Shown here: positions 33,911 to 43,368 of the stretch, piece by piece
Position numbering within the stretch: position 1 is the stretch's first letter
How the letters are laid out: each line of letters opens with the position of its first letter
Assembly (NCBI RefSeq): GCF_014636275.1
Contig: NZ_BMEB01000005.1
Span: 62,001 to 126,000 of the forward strand
Direction of reading: 5' to 3'
Length of the DNA stretch: 64,000 nucleotides
DNA from: Cellulomonas carbonis
GTDB lineage: Bacteria; Actinomycetota; Actinomycetes; Actinomycetales; Cellulomonadaceae
The notes under the pieces: generated by a model
Told to the model about the DNA's origin: nothing
Databases searched by the model: none
What the model saw: the letters and a program-made list of their open reading frames with translations, nothing else
Program-made: the position numbers and the translations under genes

Positions 33911-34716
33911 CGGTGCTCGAGGTCGACCACGTCACCAAGACCTACGCGGTGCGCGGCGCAGGTCGGATCACGGCGCTCGACGACGTGAGCCTCACCCTGG
34001 AGTCCGGCCGGACGACAGGGCTCGTCGGCCAGTCCGGCAGCGGCAAGTCGACGATCGCGAAGATCCTCACGCAGCTCGAGACGCCGACGAGCGGGGAGGT
34101 CCGCCTCGACGGGCAGCCGATCCCCCGCCGCGGCGCCGGGCTGCGGGCCTACCGCCAGACGCTGCGGATGGTGTTCCAGGACCCGTTCGCGTCGCTCAAC
34201 CCCTACCACTCCGTCCGCTACCACCTCGAGCGACCGCTGCGGCTGCACCGCGTGGTGCCGGACGCCGAGCTGGACGACGAGGTGCGGCGGCTGCTGGACA
34301 GGGTGCACCTCGAGCCCGGCACGGTGATCGACCGCCGCCCGCACGAGCTGTCGGGCGGGCAGCGTCAACGCGTCGCGATCGCCCGGGCACTGGCCTCCCG
34401 GCCGCGCCTCCTCGTGGCCGACGAGCCGGTCTCGATGCTCGACGTCTCCATCCGTCTCGGCGTGCTCAACCTGCTCGCCGACCTGGGGCGCGAGGAGGGC
34501 CTCGGAGTGCTCTACATCACCCACGACCTGGCGACCGCCCGGCACTTCAGCGACGAGATCCTCGTCCTCAACCAGGGGCGGGTCGTGGAGCGCGGCCCCG
34601 CCGACGACGTCATCCTCCGGCCGCAGGACCCCTACACCAGGGAGCTGCGGGCCGCCTCCCCCGACCCCGAGAAGCACTTCGCCTCGGCGTCCGGCACGCA
34701 CGGGGGTGCCCTGTGA
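33907..34716 (+). CDS. ABC transporter ATP-binding protein (DppF-like)
   Basis: A 269-residue partner ATPase. Walker A is GQSGSGKST, the signature LSGGQRQR, and Walker B LLVADEPVSMLD. The C-terminal region includes YTRELRAASPDPEKHF, typical of oligopeptide-transporter ATPases. It overlaps the gene before it (ATGA) and the permease after it (GTGA). Confidence 0.9.
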   Translation: MTVLEVDHVTKTYAVRGAGRITALDDVSLTLESGRTTGLVGQSGSGKSTIAKILTQLETPTSGEVRLDGQPIPRRGAGLRAYRQTLRMVFQDPFASLNPYHSVRYHLERPLRLHRVVPDAELDDEVRRLLDRVHLEPGTVIDRRPHELSGGQRQRVAIARALASRPRLLVADEPVSMLDVSIRLGVLNLLADLGREEGLGVLYITHDLATARHFSDEILVLNQGRVVERGPADDVILRPQDPYTRELRAASPDPEKHFASASGTHGGAL

Positions 34717-35789
34717 CCGCCGTCCAGCCCCAGCCCCAGCCCGTGCAGGACGCGCTCGAGGTCGGCACGACGGCGACCACCGTCGTCAGGGGCCGCTCAC
34801 GCATCCCATGGCGGTTCCTCGCCGGGCGCGCGGCGTTCTACCTGTTCACGCTCTGGGCTGCGATCACCATCAACTTCTTCCTCCCCCGGATGATGAAGGG
34901 CGACGCGGTCGACCAGTACCTGTCCCGCAACCGCAACGTCAGCCCCGAGGCCGCCGACGCGCTCCGGACGCTGCTGGGCCTCGACACCGACAGGTCCCTC
35001 CTCCAGCAGTACCTCGACTACGTGGGCCTCCTGCTGCGGGGCGACCTCGGCGTCTCGCTGCTGCACGGCCTGCGCCCGGTCACCGAGGTGATCGGGCAGG
35101 CCCTGCCCTGGACGGTCGGGCTCGTGGGCTTCGCGACCGTCATCTCGTTCACGATCGGGACGATCGGCGGGGCGGTCGTGGGCTGGCGGCGGGGCAGCCG
35201 GCTCGACGGGCTCATCCCCGTCACGACGTTCCTCGGCACGATCCCCTACTTCTGGCTGGGTCTCCTCGCCATCGCCGTCTTCTCGGTGAACCTCGGGTGG
35301 TTCCCCATCGGCAAGGCCTACGGCGTGGGGATGCGGCCCGAGTGGTCGGCGGAGTTCGTCGGCCAGGTCGTCCACCACGGCACGCTGCCCGCGGCGACCA
35401 TCGTGATCGCCTCGCTCGGCGGCTGGATGCTGGGCATGCGCAACATGATGCTCACGGTGCTCGACGAGGACTACGTGATGGTCGCCCAGGCCAAGGGCAT
35501 GCCGAACAGGCGGGTGCTGTGGCGCTACGCCGCACGCAACGCCGTCCTGCCGCAGATCCAGAGCTTCGCCCTCTCGATCGGGTTCATCGTGGGCGGCACG
35601 ATCGTCATGGAGATGGTCTTCAGCTACCCCGGCGTCGGGAAGCTGCTCCTGGACGCCACCAACGCCAAGGACTACGCCCTGATGCAGGGCGTGTTCCTGG
35701 TGATCACGCTGTCGGTGCTCGTCGCCAACGTCCTGGCCGACGTCGCCTACGCGTTCCTCGACCCGCGCACCCGCCAGACGGAGGCCTGA
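34713..35789 (+). CDS. ABC transporter permease (DppB-like)
   Basis: A 358-residue permease with about six helices. The first is around residue 35 (AAFYLFTLWAAITINFFLPR) and the EAA-type loop reads YVMVAQAKGMPNRRVLWRYA. The periplasmic domain after the first helix (residues 55-105) is typical of the DppB type. GTG 34713 overlaps the upstream stop. Confidence 0.9.
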   Translation: MTAVQPQPQPVQDALEVGTTATTVVRGRSRIPWRFLAGRAAFYLFTLWAAITINFFLPRMMKGDAVDQYLSRNRNVSPEAADALRTLLGLDTDRSLLQQYLDYVGLLLRGDLGVSLLHGLRPVTEVIGQALPWTVGLVGFATVISFTIGTIGGAVVGWRRGSRLDGLIPVTTFLGTIPYFWLGLLAIAVFSVNLGWFPIGKAYGVGMRPEWSAEFVGQVVHHGTLPAATIVIASLGGWMLGMRNMMLTVLDEDYVMVAQAKGMPNRRVLWRYAARNAVLPQIQSFALSIGFIVGGTIVMEMVFSYPGVGKLLLDATNAKDYALMQGVFLVITLSVLVANVLADVAYAFLDPRTRQTEA

Positions 35790-35792
35790 ACC

Positions 35793-36809
35793 ATGACCAC
35801 CGACCTGCGCCCGGCACCCGCACCCGAGCTCCGCACGGGACGGGCCCCACGCGCGAGGGCGACGACCAGCCGCCGGCTGGGCTCCGCCTTCGCGATGTTC
35901 CGCAACCGCAAGTCGATCACGGGCCTGGCGATCCTCGGGTTCTTCGTGCTCGTCGCGATCCTCGCCGACGTCCTCGCTCCGTACCCGCCCACGCAGGTCG
36001 ACAACACCGCGCGCTTCCAGCCGCCGTCGGCGGAGCACTGGCTCGGCACGACGCACCTCGGCGAGGACGTCCTCAGCCAGGTCATCCACGGCACGCGGGG
36101 CGTGGTCGTCGTCGGCTTCCTCGCCGCCATCATGGCGACTGCCATCGCGGTCGTCGTCGGCGTCGTCGCGGGCTACCTGCGCGGCTGGCGCAGCGAGAGC
36201 CTCTCGGCCCTCACCAACGTCTTCCTCGTGATCCCCGGGCTGCCGCTCATCATCATCGTGGCCTCGATGTTCGAGAACCCGCCGCTCGTGGTGATCGCCG
36301 CCGTGCTGGGCCTGACCGGCTGGGCGTGGGGCGCGCGGGTGCTGCGCGCGCAGACGATGTCGCTGCGCAACCGGGACTTCATCCAGGCCGCCCGCGCGAA
36401 CGGCGAGCCGCTGCGCCGCATCATCGGCAACGAGATGCTGCCCAACCTCATGGCCCTCATCGCGGCGAGCTTCGTCGGCACGGTGACGGCCGCGATCCTC
36501 GGCCTGACGACGCTGTCCTACATCGGCGTGATCCCGGTGAACACCTACAACTGGGGCACGATCCTCAACTGGGCCGGCGCCCAGGGGGCGTTCCGGCAGA
36601 ACCAGTGGTGGTGGTTCCTGCCCCCCGGGCTGTGCATCGCCGCCATCGGCGTGGCGCTGTCCCTCATCAACTTCGGCATCGACGAGTACGTCAACCCGCG
36701 CCTGCGATCGGCGGGCGAGCGCGCCCGTGCCATGAAGAGGCGCGGCCTCGACGTCAACGACCCCGTGACGGCCGTCCGCCCGGCCACGCAGACCCAGGAG
36801 ACCGCATGA
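35793..36809 (+). CDS. ABC transporter permease (DppC-like)
   Basis: A 338-residue permease with the DppC N-terminal helix (ITGLAILGFFVLVAILADVL), the HWLGTTHLGEDVLSQVIHG segment and the EAA loop FIQAARANGEPLRRIIGNE. It pairs with the preceding permease. Its stop overlaps the GH3 start (ATGA). Confidence 0.9.
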   Translation: MTTDLRPAPAPELRTGRAPRARATTSRRLGSAFAMFRNRKSITGLAILGFFVLVAILADVLAPYPPTQVDNTARFQPPSAEHWLGTTHLGEDVLSQVIHGTRGVVVVGFLAAIMATAIAVVVGVVAGYLRGWRSESLSALTNVFLVIPGLPLIIIVASMFENPPLVVIAAVLGLTGWAWGARVLRAQTMSLRNRDFIQAARANGEPLRRIIGNEMLPNLMALIAASFVGTVTAAILGLTTLSYIGVIPVNTYNWGTILNWAGAQGAFRQNQWWWFLPPGLCIAAIGVALSLINFGIDEYVNPRLRSAGERARAMKRRGLDVNDPVTAVRPATQTQETA

Positions 36810-39103
36810 CCGCCACCGAGCTCGACACGGCCCGCTACCGCGACCCCGCGCTCCCGATCGGCGAGCGCATCGCCGACCTGCTCGGCCGCATGAGCGTGGA
36901 GCAGAAGGTCGGCCAGATGATGCAGGTCGACGCGCGCGAGGACCTCGACGGCCAGGTCCTGGACCGTCACGCGGGCTCGATCCTGCACGCGTCCCCGGAG
37001 CACGTCGCACGCGCGCACGACCTCGTGGCCCGCACACCGCTGCGCATCCCCCTGCTCGTCGCGGAGGACTGCATCCACGGCCACTCGTTCTACGAGGGGG
37101 CGACCATCTACCCGACGCAGCTCGGCATGGCAGCCACGTGGGACGCCGGGCTGGTGGAGCGCGTCGCGCGGGCGACGGCCGTGGAGGCCGCCGCGACCGG
37201 CATCCACTGGACGTTCTCCCCGGTGCTGTGCATCGCCCGCGACCTGCGGTGGGGGCGCGTCGACGAGACGTTCGGCGAGGACCCCTTCCTCATCGGCGAG
37301 CTCGCGTCCGCGATGGTCCGCGGCTACCAGGGCGGCGGGCTCGACGACGAGACCGCCGTGCTCGCCTCGGCGAAGCACTTCGCCGGCTACTCCGAGACGC
37401 AGGGCGGGCGCGACGCGAGCGAGGCAGACCTGTCGCGCCGCAAGCTGCGCTCGTGGTTCCTGCCGCCGTTCGAGCGCGTCGCCAAGGAGGGGTGCCGGAC
37501 GTTCATGCTCGGCTACCAGACCACCGACGGCGTGCCGATCACGGTCAACGAGTGGCTGCTGTCGGACGTGCTGCGGGGCGAGTGGGGCTACACCGGAACC
37601 CTGGTGACGGACTGGGACAACGTCGGTCGCATGGTGTGGGAGCAGAAGGTGCAGCCCGACTACGCCCACGCGGCCGCCGCCGCGGTCCGGGCCGGCAACG
37701 ACATGATCATGGTCACCCCGCGGTTCTTCGAGGGTGCGCTGGAGGCGGTCGCCTCGGGCCTGCTGACGGAGCACGACCTCGACCGCGCCGTCGCCCGCAT
37801 CCTCGAGCTCAAGTTCGAGCTCGGCCTGTTCGAGGACCCGCGCCGACCCGACCCGGAGCGCATCCGGGCGTGCGTCGGGGCGCCCGAGCACACGGCGCTG
37901 AACCTCGACGTCGCCCGTCGGTCGCTCGTGCTGCTGCGCAACGACGGCCTGCTGCCCCTCACGTCCGGCGCGACGGACCCCGAGGGCCGCGCGGTCGGCG
38001 ACGGCACGCCCCGTCGCGTCGCGGTCCTCGGACCGCTCGCCGACGACGCGCAGACGCAGCTCGGCGACTGGGCGGGCAGCTCGGGCCAGGCCGACTGGCT
38101 GCCCGACGGCCAGCCCCGCGCGATGATCCGCACCACGCTCGACGGGTTGCGGGCGACGGTGCCGGCGGACTGGTCCGTGACCTACACCCCCGGCGCGGAG
38201 ATCCTCACGCTCGAGCCGAACCCCGAGGGCGACCGGTTCCCCGACGGCCAGCCCCGCTGGCCCGTCGTCGTGCCCGCTCCGGTGGACGAGGACCAGCTCG
38301 CGGCCGCTGTGGAGGCCGCGACCGCGGCGGACGTCGCCGTCGTCGTCGTCGGCGACCGGGTCGAGCTCGTCGGCGAGGCGCGCTCGACGGCGACGCTCGA
38401 GCTCGTCGGCGGGCAGGTCGCGCTGCTCGACGCCGTCGTCGCCACGGGCACCCCCACCGTGGTGGTGCTGCTGGCGTCGAAGCCCCTCGTGCTGCCCCCG
38501 TCGGTCGACCGTGCGGCCGCCCTGGTGTGGGTCGCGAACCCCGGGATGCAGGGCGGTCAGGCGCTGGCCGAGGTGCTCCTCGGCGTCGTCGAGCCGGCCG
38601 GCCGCCTGCCGATCTCCTTCGCCCGGCACGTGGGCCAGCAGCCGACGTACTACAACCAGATCCGCGGTCAGCACGGTGACCGGTACGCCGACCTCACGCA
38701 GGAGCCGGCGTTCGTCTTCGGCCACGGGCTGGGCTACACCGAGGTCCGCTACGAGGACCTGCGGCTGGACGCCGACACGTACGCGGTCGACGAGACCGTC
38801 CGCGTCCGCGTCACCGTCCGCAACGTCGGGCAGCGCCCGGCGCACGAGGTGGTCCAGCTCTACGTGCGCGACGTCGTGTCGTCGGTCAGCTGGGCGGACC
38901 GCGAGCTCAAGGCGTACCAGCGGGTCGAGGTGGCGCCCGGTGCGTCGGAGACGGTTGACCTCGCCCTGCCCGTGGCGGCGTGCACCGTCGTCGACGCGGC
39001 CGGGGAGCGGGTGGTCGAACCCGGCGCGTTCGAGGTGCTCGTCGGCCCGTCGTCGGCGCCGGAGACGCTGCTGACCGCGGGCTTCGAGGTGCGGGCGGGG
39101 TGA
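36806..39103 (+). CDS. GH3 family beta-glucosidase
   Basis: A 765-residue intracellular glycoside hydrolase of family 3. The (beta/alpha)8 domain carries the nucleophile D269 in LVTDWDNVG. The second alpha-beta domain (about 370-600) and a C-terminal fibronectin-III-like domain (about 650-760, VRVTVRNVGQRPAHEVVQLY) follow. No signal peptide is visible, so it would cleave imported oligosaccharides in the cytoplasm. It closes the TetR-ABC importer operon and is followed by a strong terminator. Beta-glucosidase is the commonest activity; beta-xylosidase or an alpha-arabinosidase side activity cannot be excluded. Confidence 0.9.
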   Translation: MTATELDTARYRDPALPIGERIADLLGRMSVEQKVGQMMQVDAREDLDGQVLDRHAGSILHASPEHVARAHDLVARTPLRIPLLVAEDCIHGHSFYEGATIYPTQLGMAATWDAGLVERVARATAVEAAATGIHWTFSPVLCIARDLRWGRVDETFGEDPFLIGELASAMVRGYQGGGLDDETAVLASAKHFAGYSETQGGRDASEADLSRRKLRSWFLPPFERVAKEGCRTFMLGYQTTDGVPITVNEWLLSDVLRGEWGYTGTLVTDWDNVGRMVWEQKVQPDYAHAAAAAVRAGNDMIMVTPRFFEGALEAVASGLLTEHDLDRAVARILELKFELGLFEDPRRPDPERIRACVGAPEHTALNLDVARRSLVLLRNDGLLPLTSGATDPEGRAVGDGTPRRVAVLGPLADDAQTQLGDWAGSSGQADWLPDGQPRAMIRTTLDGLRATVPADWSVTYTPGAEILTLEPNPEGDRFPDGQPRWPVVVPAPVDEDQLAAAVEAATAADVAVVVVGDRVELVGEARSTATLELVGGQVALLDAVVATGTPTVVVLLASKPLVLPPSVDRAAALVWVANPGMQGGQALAEVLLGVVEPAGRLPISFARHVGQQPTYYNQIRGQHGDRYADLTQEPAFVFGHGLGYTEVRYEDLRLDADTYAVDETVRVRVTVRNVGQRPAHEVVQLYVRDVVSSVSWADRELKAYQRVEVAPGASETVDLALPVAACTVVDAAGERVVEPGAFEVLVGPSSAPETLLTAGFEVRAG

Positions 39104-39140
39104 GCCCAGGGCCGTGATCCCGCGCGCCCCTCGAGCCTGA

Positions 39141-39173
39141 GCTGCACCTGCCGGCGTCGCCGGCAGGTGCAGC
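39141..39173 (+). terminator. terminator of GH3 operon
   Basis: Perfect 15-bp arms (GCTGCACCTGCCGGC / GCCGGCAGGTGCAGC) with a 3-nt loop, 38 bp past the GH3 stop. Confidence 0.85.
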
Positions 39174-39205
39174 GGCGGCTGTGCCGCGGTGGGGAACCGA
39201 GGAAC

Positions 39206-39241
39206 GACGAAGGCCCGGACCATCAGGTCCGGGCCTTCGTC
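39206..39241. terminator. second hairpin, between GH3 operon and tRNA fragment
   Basis: Perfect 15-bp arms (GACGAAGGCCCGGAC / GTCCGGGCCTTCGTC) with a 6-nt loop, ending 6 bp before the tRNA-Met fragment. On the minus strand it lies just downstream of the tRNA 3' end, so it is probably the original tRNA-Met terminator. Confidence 0.8.
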
Positions 39242-39246
39242 TTCGT

Positions 39247-39289
39247 GTAGCGGGGGCAGGATTTGAACCTGCGACCTCTGGGTTATGAG
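39247..39289 (-). repeat. tRNA-Met 3' fragment, attachment site (left)
   Basis: On the minus strand this 43-bp stretch reads from the anticodon loop CTCATAA through CCCAG, GAGGTCG, the T-arm GCAGGTTCAAATCCTGC and the acceptor end CCCCGCTAC of elongator tRNA-Met. The sequence beyond the anticodon loop cannot pair with the CCCAG stem strand, so the 5' half is missing and this is not a functional tRNA. The same 43 bp, with one mismatch, recurs at 53032. Both copies precede a tyrosine integrase, so this is read as an attachment core. Confidence 0.85.
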
Positions 39290-39447
39290 TGCAGGCCCTC
39301 TTGCCAGGGGACGACGCCTGAGTAGGCTCAATGCATGCATCTACCCACATCAGCATGGGTTTCGCGTACGCCGGCGTTCGCCGCTGTTCGCCAGTGCCCG
39401 GCGGCGTCTGCCCACATTGGGCCCACATGTCGGCCGGGGTGGTCGAG

Positions 39448-40599
39448 ATGGCGTGGGTGACCGTGCGGCGGGCCGAGGACGGCAAGAAGCGGTACCAGGG
39501 CCGCTACCGCGACGCCTCAGGAGCCAAGCGCACCGTCGGGACTTTCAGCACCGACAAGGCCGCCATGCAGGCCGCTGTCCGCGCCGAGATCGCGCTCGCC
39601 GAGGGGACGTGGATCGACCCACGGGCCGGACGCATCACCTTCAAGGAGTATGCCCAGAACGTGTGGCTGCCCTCGCGCCACCTGGAGGTCACCACCTACG
39701 CCGCGTACGCCTCGAACCTGCGCATCCACTTCGTCCCCTTCTTCGGGGACTACCCAATGGCGCGGATCATGCCTGCCCTGGTCCAGGAGTGGGTCAACCA
39801 GGCGGCCAAACCCACGACGATCGCCGACAAGCGACGCAAGGGCCTGTCCGCGCGGTCCATCGTCAAGTACCACGTGATGCTGCACTCGATCTTCGCCCGA
39901 GCCGTGGCCGACCGGATCATCCCCTTCAACCCCTGCGCGGCGACCGACCTTCCGAAGGTGATCACCACCAGGACCCGCACCCTCACCCCGGATGAGTACA
40001 CCCGGCTGCTGGCGCAGATCCCGCCGCGCTTCACGGTCATGGTCATGACGGCCATCGAGACCGGCCTGCGATGGGGCGAGCTCGTCGCGCTACGACCCCG
40101 GCACGTGGACACCGAGGCCCGCACGGTGACCGTGCAGGACACCATCGTGGAGGTGTCCACCAAGGACTCCCCAACCGGGCGCCGTATGATCGTCAAGCCC
40201 TACCCCAAGGACGACGAGCCGCGCACCGTCGCGGTCTCCCAGGATCTGATCGACGCCCTCCTCGCGCGGATCGATGACCTCGGCCTGGGACCGGCCGACC
40301 TGCTCTTCCCTTCCCGTGAGACCGAAGGAGGCCAACCCCTCTCGCGGGGCACGTTCAACACCCGCTACTGGCGGCCGGCCGTTCAACGCTCCGGCATCGA
40401 CTTTCCCGTTCGCATGCACGACCTACGTCACGCACACGCATCCTGGCTGCTGGCCGGAGGAGCGGACCTTCTCTCCGTGATGGAGCGAATGGGCCACGCG
40501 CAGATCCAGACCACCCAGAAGTACCTGCACACCCTCGGCGACGCCGATCAGCGCGCACTCGCCGCCTTTCACGCCACCCGCTCCCGCGCCTCGAGGTGA
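39448..40599 (+). CDS. tyrosine integrase (element 1)
   Basis: A 383-residue phage-type integrase. The N-terminal arm-binding region (KKRYQGRYRDASGAKRTVGTF) is followed by a SAM-like core-binding domain (EYAQNVWLPSRHLEV) and a catalytic domain with R in ETGLRWGEL, HDLRHAHAS and the nucleophile Y359 in TTQKYLH. ATG 39448 is chosen because it aligns with the well-supported start of the related integrase at 53226; ATG 39427 is possible. It lies 158 bp from the attachment core, the usual placement for site-specific integration at a tRNA. Three CCCACAT repeats (39344, 39411, 39422) nearby could be arm sites. Confidence 0.9.
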   Translation: MAWVTVRRAEDGKKRYQGRYRDASGAKRTVGTFSTDKAAMQAAVRAEIALAEGTWIDPRAGRITFKEYAQNVWLPSRHLEVTTYAAYASNLRIHFVPFFGDYPMARIMPALVQEWVNQAAKPTTIADKRRKGLSARSIVKYHVMLHSIFARAVADRIIPFNPCAATDLPKVITTRTRTLTPDEYTRLLAQIPPRFTVMVMTAIETGLRWGELVALRPRHVDTEARTVTVQDTIVEVSTKDSPTGRRMIVKPYPKDDEPRTVAVSQDLIDALLARIDDLGLGPADLLFPSRETEGGQPLSRGTFNTRYWRPAVQRSGIDFPVRMHDLRHAHASWLLAGGADLLSVMERMGHAQIQTTQKYLHTLGDADQRALAAFHATRSRASR

Positions 40600-40702
40600 C
40601 CCACCCCGGGCTTCAAGCGAAGCGGTTCCGCGGGCCTCGGGCGCGTGGCGGGTTCAGGGTCCGGCTGGAGCTCGCGCGCACAGATCGCTGTCGAGACACG
40701 CA

Positions 40703-41272
40703 CTACCCGCGTTGCTGGCCCACCGCGCTCTCCCGGCCGGTGTCACGGTGGTCATCCGTGACGGGTGGTGTCGGGCCACCGCCGGAGACGCCTCCGTGCC
40801 GGGCGAAGTGTTCGACGTCGACCGTGATGAACACCGCGCTCGACGTGGCCACGGTGCGTTCATCCAGGTCGCTCACGGTGGCGACGACGAAGACCTTGCG
40901 GTCCTCCCGGCTCGTCACCGTCGCCTCGATCCGGTAGGTGACTCCGACGAGCACCGGTGACAGGTAGTCCACTGTGAGCTGGCGGGTGACGGCCGGCGTT
41001 CCGACCAGGTAGGGCAGGAACCCGAACAGGTCGTCAAGGACGGTGGCGACGGCGCCGCCGTGCACGACTCCGGGAGCTCCGACGTGGCGCTCGTCGAAGA
41101 CATGGTCAGCCATCACCCCGTCCCCACGGCGGTGGACCTGGAGGTGATGGCCGTGGGGGTTGTCCGGGCCGCAGCCAAGGCACCGTTCATGGTGCGGTTG
41201 CAGGAGCGCGCCCTCTGAGTGGGGCCCGGCCCTCTCGGTCCAGTGCGCGAGCATCGTTGCCATGTCAGGCAT
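40703..41272 (-). CDS. PaaI-type hotdog thioesterase
   Basis: A 189-residue hotdog-fold protein of the PaaI/YiiD thioesterase family. The diagnostic loop is CLGCGPDNPHGHHLQ followed by HVGAPGVVHGGAVATVLDDLFG, with the catalytic Asp in the TVLDD part. It would hydrolyse acyl-CoA thioesters; the substrate is unknown. The last 30 residues are Gly/Pro-rich and probably disordered. ATG 41272 has an AAAGG-like site 11 bp upstream. Confidence 0.82.
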   Translation of the reverse strand: MPDMATMLAHWTERAGPHSEGALLQPHHERCLGCGPDNPHGHHLQVHRRGDGVMADHVFDERHVGAPGVVHGGAVATVLDDLFGFLPYLVGTPAVTRQLTVDYLSPVLVGVTYRIEATVTSREDRKVFVVATVSDLDERTVATSSAVFITVDVEHFARHGGVSGGGPTPPVTDDHRDTGRESAVGQQRG

Positions 41273-41479
41273 CAACTTCGTTGACCTTTCGCCATGCCGC
41301 GACCAGCGCCGCGGTCCGTGTTTGCCGGAGGGATCAGGTGGTGGCGGCCAACAGCACGACCGCGAGGCCCCGGCCGCGGGCGGGCCAGATCGGCGGCACC
41401 GAAGGGTCGGCGGCGTCGGTCACCGTCAGGCGCGCAGAGGGCAGGGAGCGTCGTCGAGGGCTCGCCTACATCCTCACTG

Positions 41480-42334
41480 TCAGGCGGTGGGGGCGTTGGT
41501 CAGCTTCTTCATCACCTCGCCGAAGATCTGTTCGATCTCGGGGTCGGGGCGGCCGACGCCGCCACCTGCGACCCAGCCGCCGTCGACGACCAGGTTCGCA
41601 CCTGTGACGTAGTCCGCCTCGTCCGAGCACAGGTACACAGCTGCCATGGCGATGTCCTCCGGCCGCCCCACGCGCGGGTTGAGCAGTGCGCGTTCGACAG
41701 GTGCGCGCCCGCCGGCCTCCAGCAGCGGTCGTGTCGCGGGGGTGTCGATGAACCCTGGGGAGACGGTGTTGACGCGGATGTTCCACGGTGACAGCTCGAC
41801 GGCGAGATTGGTCGTCAGGCGCAGGACGGCGCCTTTGGCGACGTTGTGCACGAGGTTGCCCGCGACGTTGCCGGGCATGGCCGAGCCGACCATCGCGGCG
41901 ACCGAGCCGGTGTTGAGGATGGTGCCGCGGCCCTTGCGCTTGAAGACCGGCAGGGCCTTCTGGATGGCCAGGAACAAGATGGTGACCTCGTTGGTCATGT
42001 CGAAGTCCCAGTCCGCGCGGGTCAAGGACTCGATGGTGCCGCCGCGGACACCCGAGGCGTTGTTGTACAGGATGTCGAAGTCGCCGTACTGCTCGACGGC
42101 GAAGTCGATCCAGCGCTGCACCGCGGCTTCGTCGCCCAGGTTCAGCGGCTGCATCGAGACCATCTCACCGCCCTGCGCCCGGACGAGCTCGACGGTCTGT
42201 TCGGCTAGTTCCGCCTTGAGATCGCACCCGACGATCTTGGCGCCTTCAGCGGCGAAGGCGAGGGCGGCGGCCCGTCCCTGACCGTCCGCCGTACCGGTGA
42301 TGAGGGCAACCTTGCCCTCGAGTCGTCCTGCCAT
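41480..42334 (-). CDS. short-chain dehydrogenase/reductase
   Basis: A 284-residue classical SDR. The nucleotide-binding motif is ITGTADGQGRAAA (TGxxxGxG, with D in place of the usual S/G). It continues with LYNNASG (NNAG-like, with S for G) and a substrate region. The catalytic Tyr-x-x-x-Lys motif is not seen in the expected YxxxK form: the corresponding stretch reads VHNVAKGAV, so the tyrosine appears replaced by His. It ends with NLVVDGGWVAGGG. It may bind NAD(P) but could be catalytically altered. ATG 42334 follows GGAGGAG. Confidence 0.8.
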   Translation of the reverse strand: MAGRLEGKVALITGTADGQGRAAALAFAAEGAKIVGCDLKAELAEQTVELVRAQGGEMVSMQPLNLGDEAAVQRWIDFAVEQYGDFDILYNNASGVRGGTIESLTRADWDFDMTNEVTILFLAIQKALPVFKRKGRGTILNTGSVAAMVGSAMPGNVAGNLVHNVAKGAVLRLTTNLAVELSPWNIRVNTVSPGFIDTPATRPLLEAGGRAPVERALLNPRVGRPEDIAMAAVYLCSDEADYVTGANLVVDGGWVAGGGVGRPDPEIEQIFGEVMKKLTNAPTA

Positions 42335-42406
42335 GAGGCACTCCTCCTTGAGTGATCTTCGGATCGGGCGCGGACCGGAGAGTCGGGCCGCGGCGTCTTT
42401 GCCCGC

Positions 42407-42910
42407 TCAGGTTTTCGCTCTGAGCGAACGCGTCGAACCAGTTGCGTATGCGTAGGACGCCCGGACGAGGCCGGCGGCGATGTCCGCCTCGTGCGCGTCC
42501 CGTGGCGCGTAGACCATGACCGCACCCGGCGAGATGAGCCCGAGGCGGGCGATGGGGTGCTGCTCGGCCCAGCCGGCGTCGATGGCGGCTTCGGCGGCCG
42601 CCGACGGCAGTACCAGGTGAAGGGAGTGGTCAGGGGCCGGGTGGAGGTGGGCGAACTCGGTGTCGATCATGAACGCGTCGGGTGGCCCTCGGTGTGGGCC
42701 CCGAGGCAGCGTGAGCGCTTGTGCACCCGGGACAGAGATCGTCGAGGCCGCCCAGACCACATCCGGCAGGTCGGCGAGCTGCCCGATGAGGCGCTGCCGT
42801 GGTCGGTCGTCGCTCGGCTGCTGGTCGAGCTGGGTGTGCGGGTTGGTCGGGGTCGTCGAGGGTCGCGGGCCCGGGCGCTCGGGCATGGCCACGGGAACCG
42901 CGCCGCTCAT
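42407..42910 (-). CDS. DUF5519 (luciferase-domain-like) family protein
   Basis: A 167-residue protein that matches the DUF5519 pattern: EFAHLHPAPDHSLHLVLP, AAIDAGWAEQHPIARLGL and GAVMVYAPRDAHE. The biochemical role is unknown. Its ATG overlaps the DoxX stop (ATGA). This DoxX-DUF5519 pair is divergent from an HxlR regulator, which likely controls it. Confidence 0.78.
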   Translation of the reverse strand: MSGAVPVAMPERPGPRPSTTPTNPHTQLDQQPSDDRPRQRLIGQLADLPDVVWAASTISVPGAQALTLPRGPHRGPPDAFMIDTEFAHLHPAPDHSLHLVLPSAAAEAAIDAGWAEQHPIARLGLISPGAVMVYAPRDAHEADIAAGLVRASYAYATGSTRSLRAKT

Positions 42911-43326
42911 GACAGGCTGAACAGCGGGCCGACCAGGACCAGGCCCAGATCGTCACCGAGGTAGGCGAAGACGGCGAACATCACCAGTGCCGCTCCGGCC
43001 AGGGCCAGGTCCTTGAGAAACTGAGTCTGCTCCATGGCCTTGGCGCCGGGGTCGGTCTCGGCCCAGAAGCCGTGCATGATGAAGGCTGTGGGCACCAGGA
43101 AGGTCACCAGCAGGAGGGCGCCGACGTCGGGCCAGATCCCCAGGGCCACCATCAGTGCGCCGGCCAGGAGCTGCAGCCCGGTCAGCGGGACCATCAGGTT
43201 GGCGGCAGGCACTCCCTTGCCGGTGGCGTAACCGGCCATCATCTGCCGCTGTGTGAGGTGGCCAAAGCCTGAGCCGAGGAAGAGCAAGGCGAAGACCACC
43301 CTGCCGATGAGCACCAGGACCTCCAC
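42907..43326 (-). CDS. DoxX family membrane protein
   Basis: A 139-residue DoxX-like protein with four helices (first FALLFLGSGFGHL, also LMVPLTGLQLLAGALMVALG). DoxX proteins are small quinone- or thiol-redox-linked membrane proteins whose precise reaction is unsettled. GTG 43326 has a GGGAGGGTGAC ribosome site. It is the first gene of the pair read from a near-consensus promoter. Confidence 0.85.
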   Translation of the reverse strand: MEVLVLIGRVVFALLFLGSGFGHLTQRQMMAGYATGKGVPAANLMVPLTGLQLLAGALMVALGIWPDVGALLLVTFLVPTAFIMHGFWAETDPGAKAMEQTQFLKDLALAGAALVMFAVFAYLGDDLGLVLVGPLFSLS

Positions 43327-43368
43327 GTCACCCTCCCAGGTCGCCGCTTACCAGATGTAAGTGATTGA

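Noticed and set aside
39247..39330. Intact tRNA-Met gene
   Set aside because: The sequence matches tRNA-Met only from the anticodon loop to the 3' end; the 5' anticodon-stem strand and D-arm are absent.
36545..39340. Very long open frame on the minus strand opposite the GH3 gene
   Set aside because: It mirrors the GH3 gene in codon phase, has Arg/Asp/Val-rich composition without domains, and exists because GC-rich codons leave few stops on the opposite strand.
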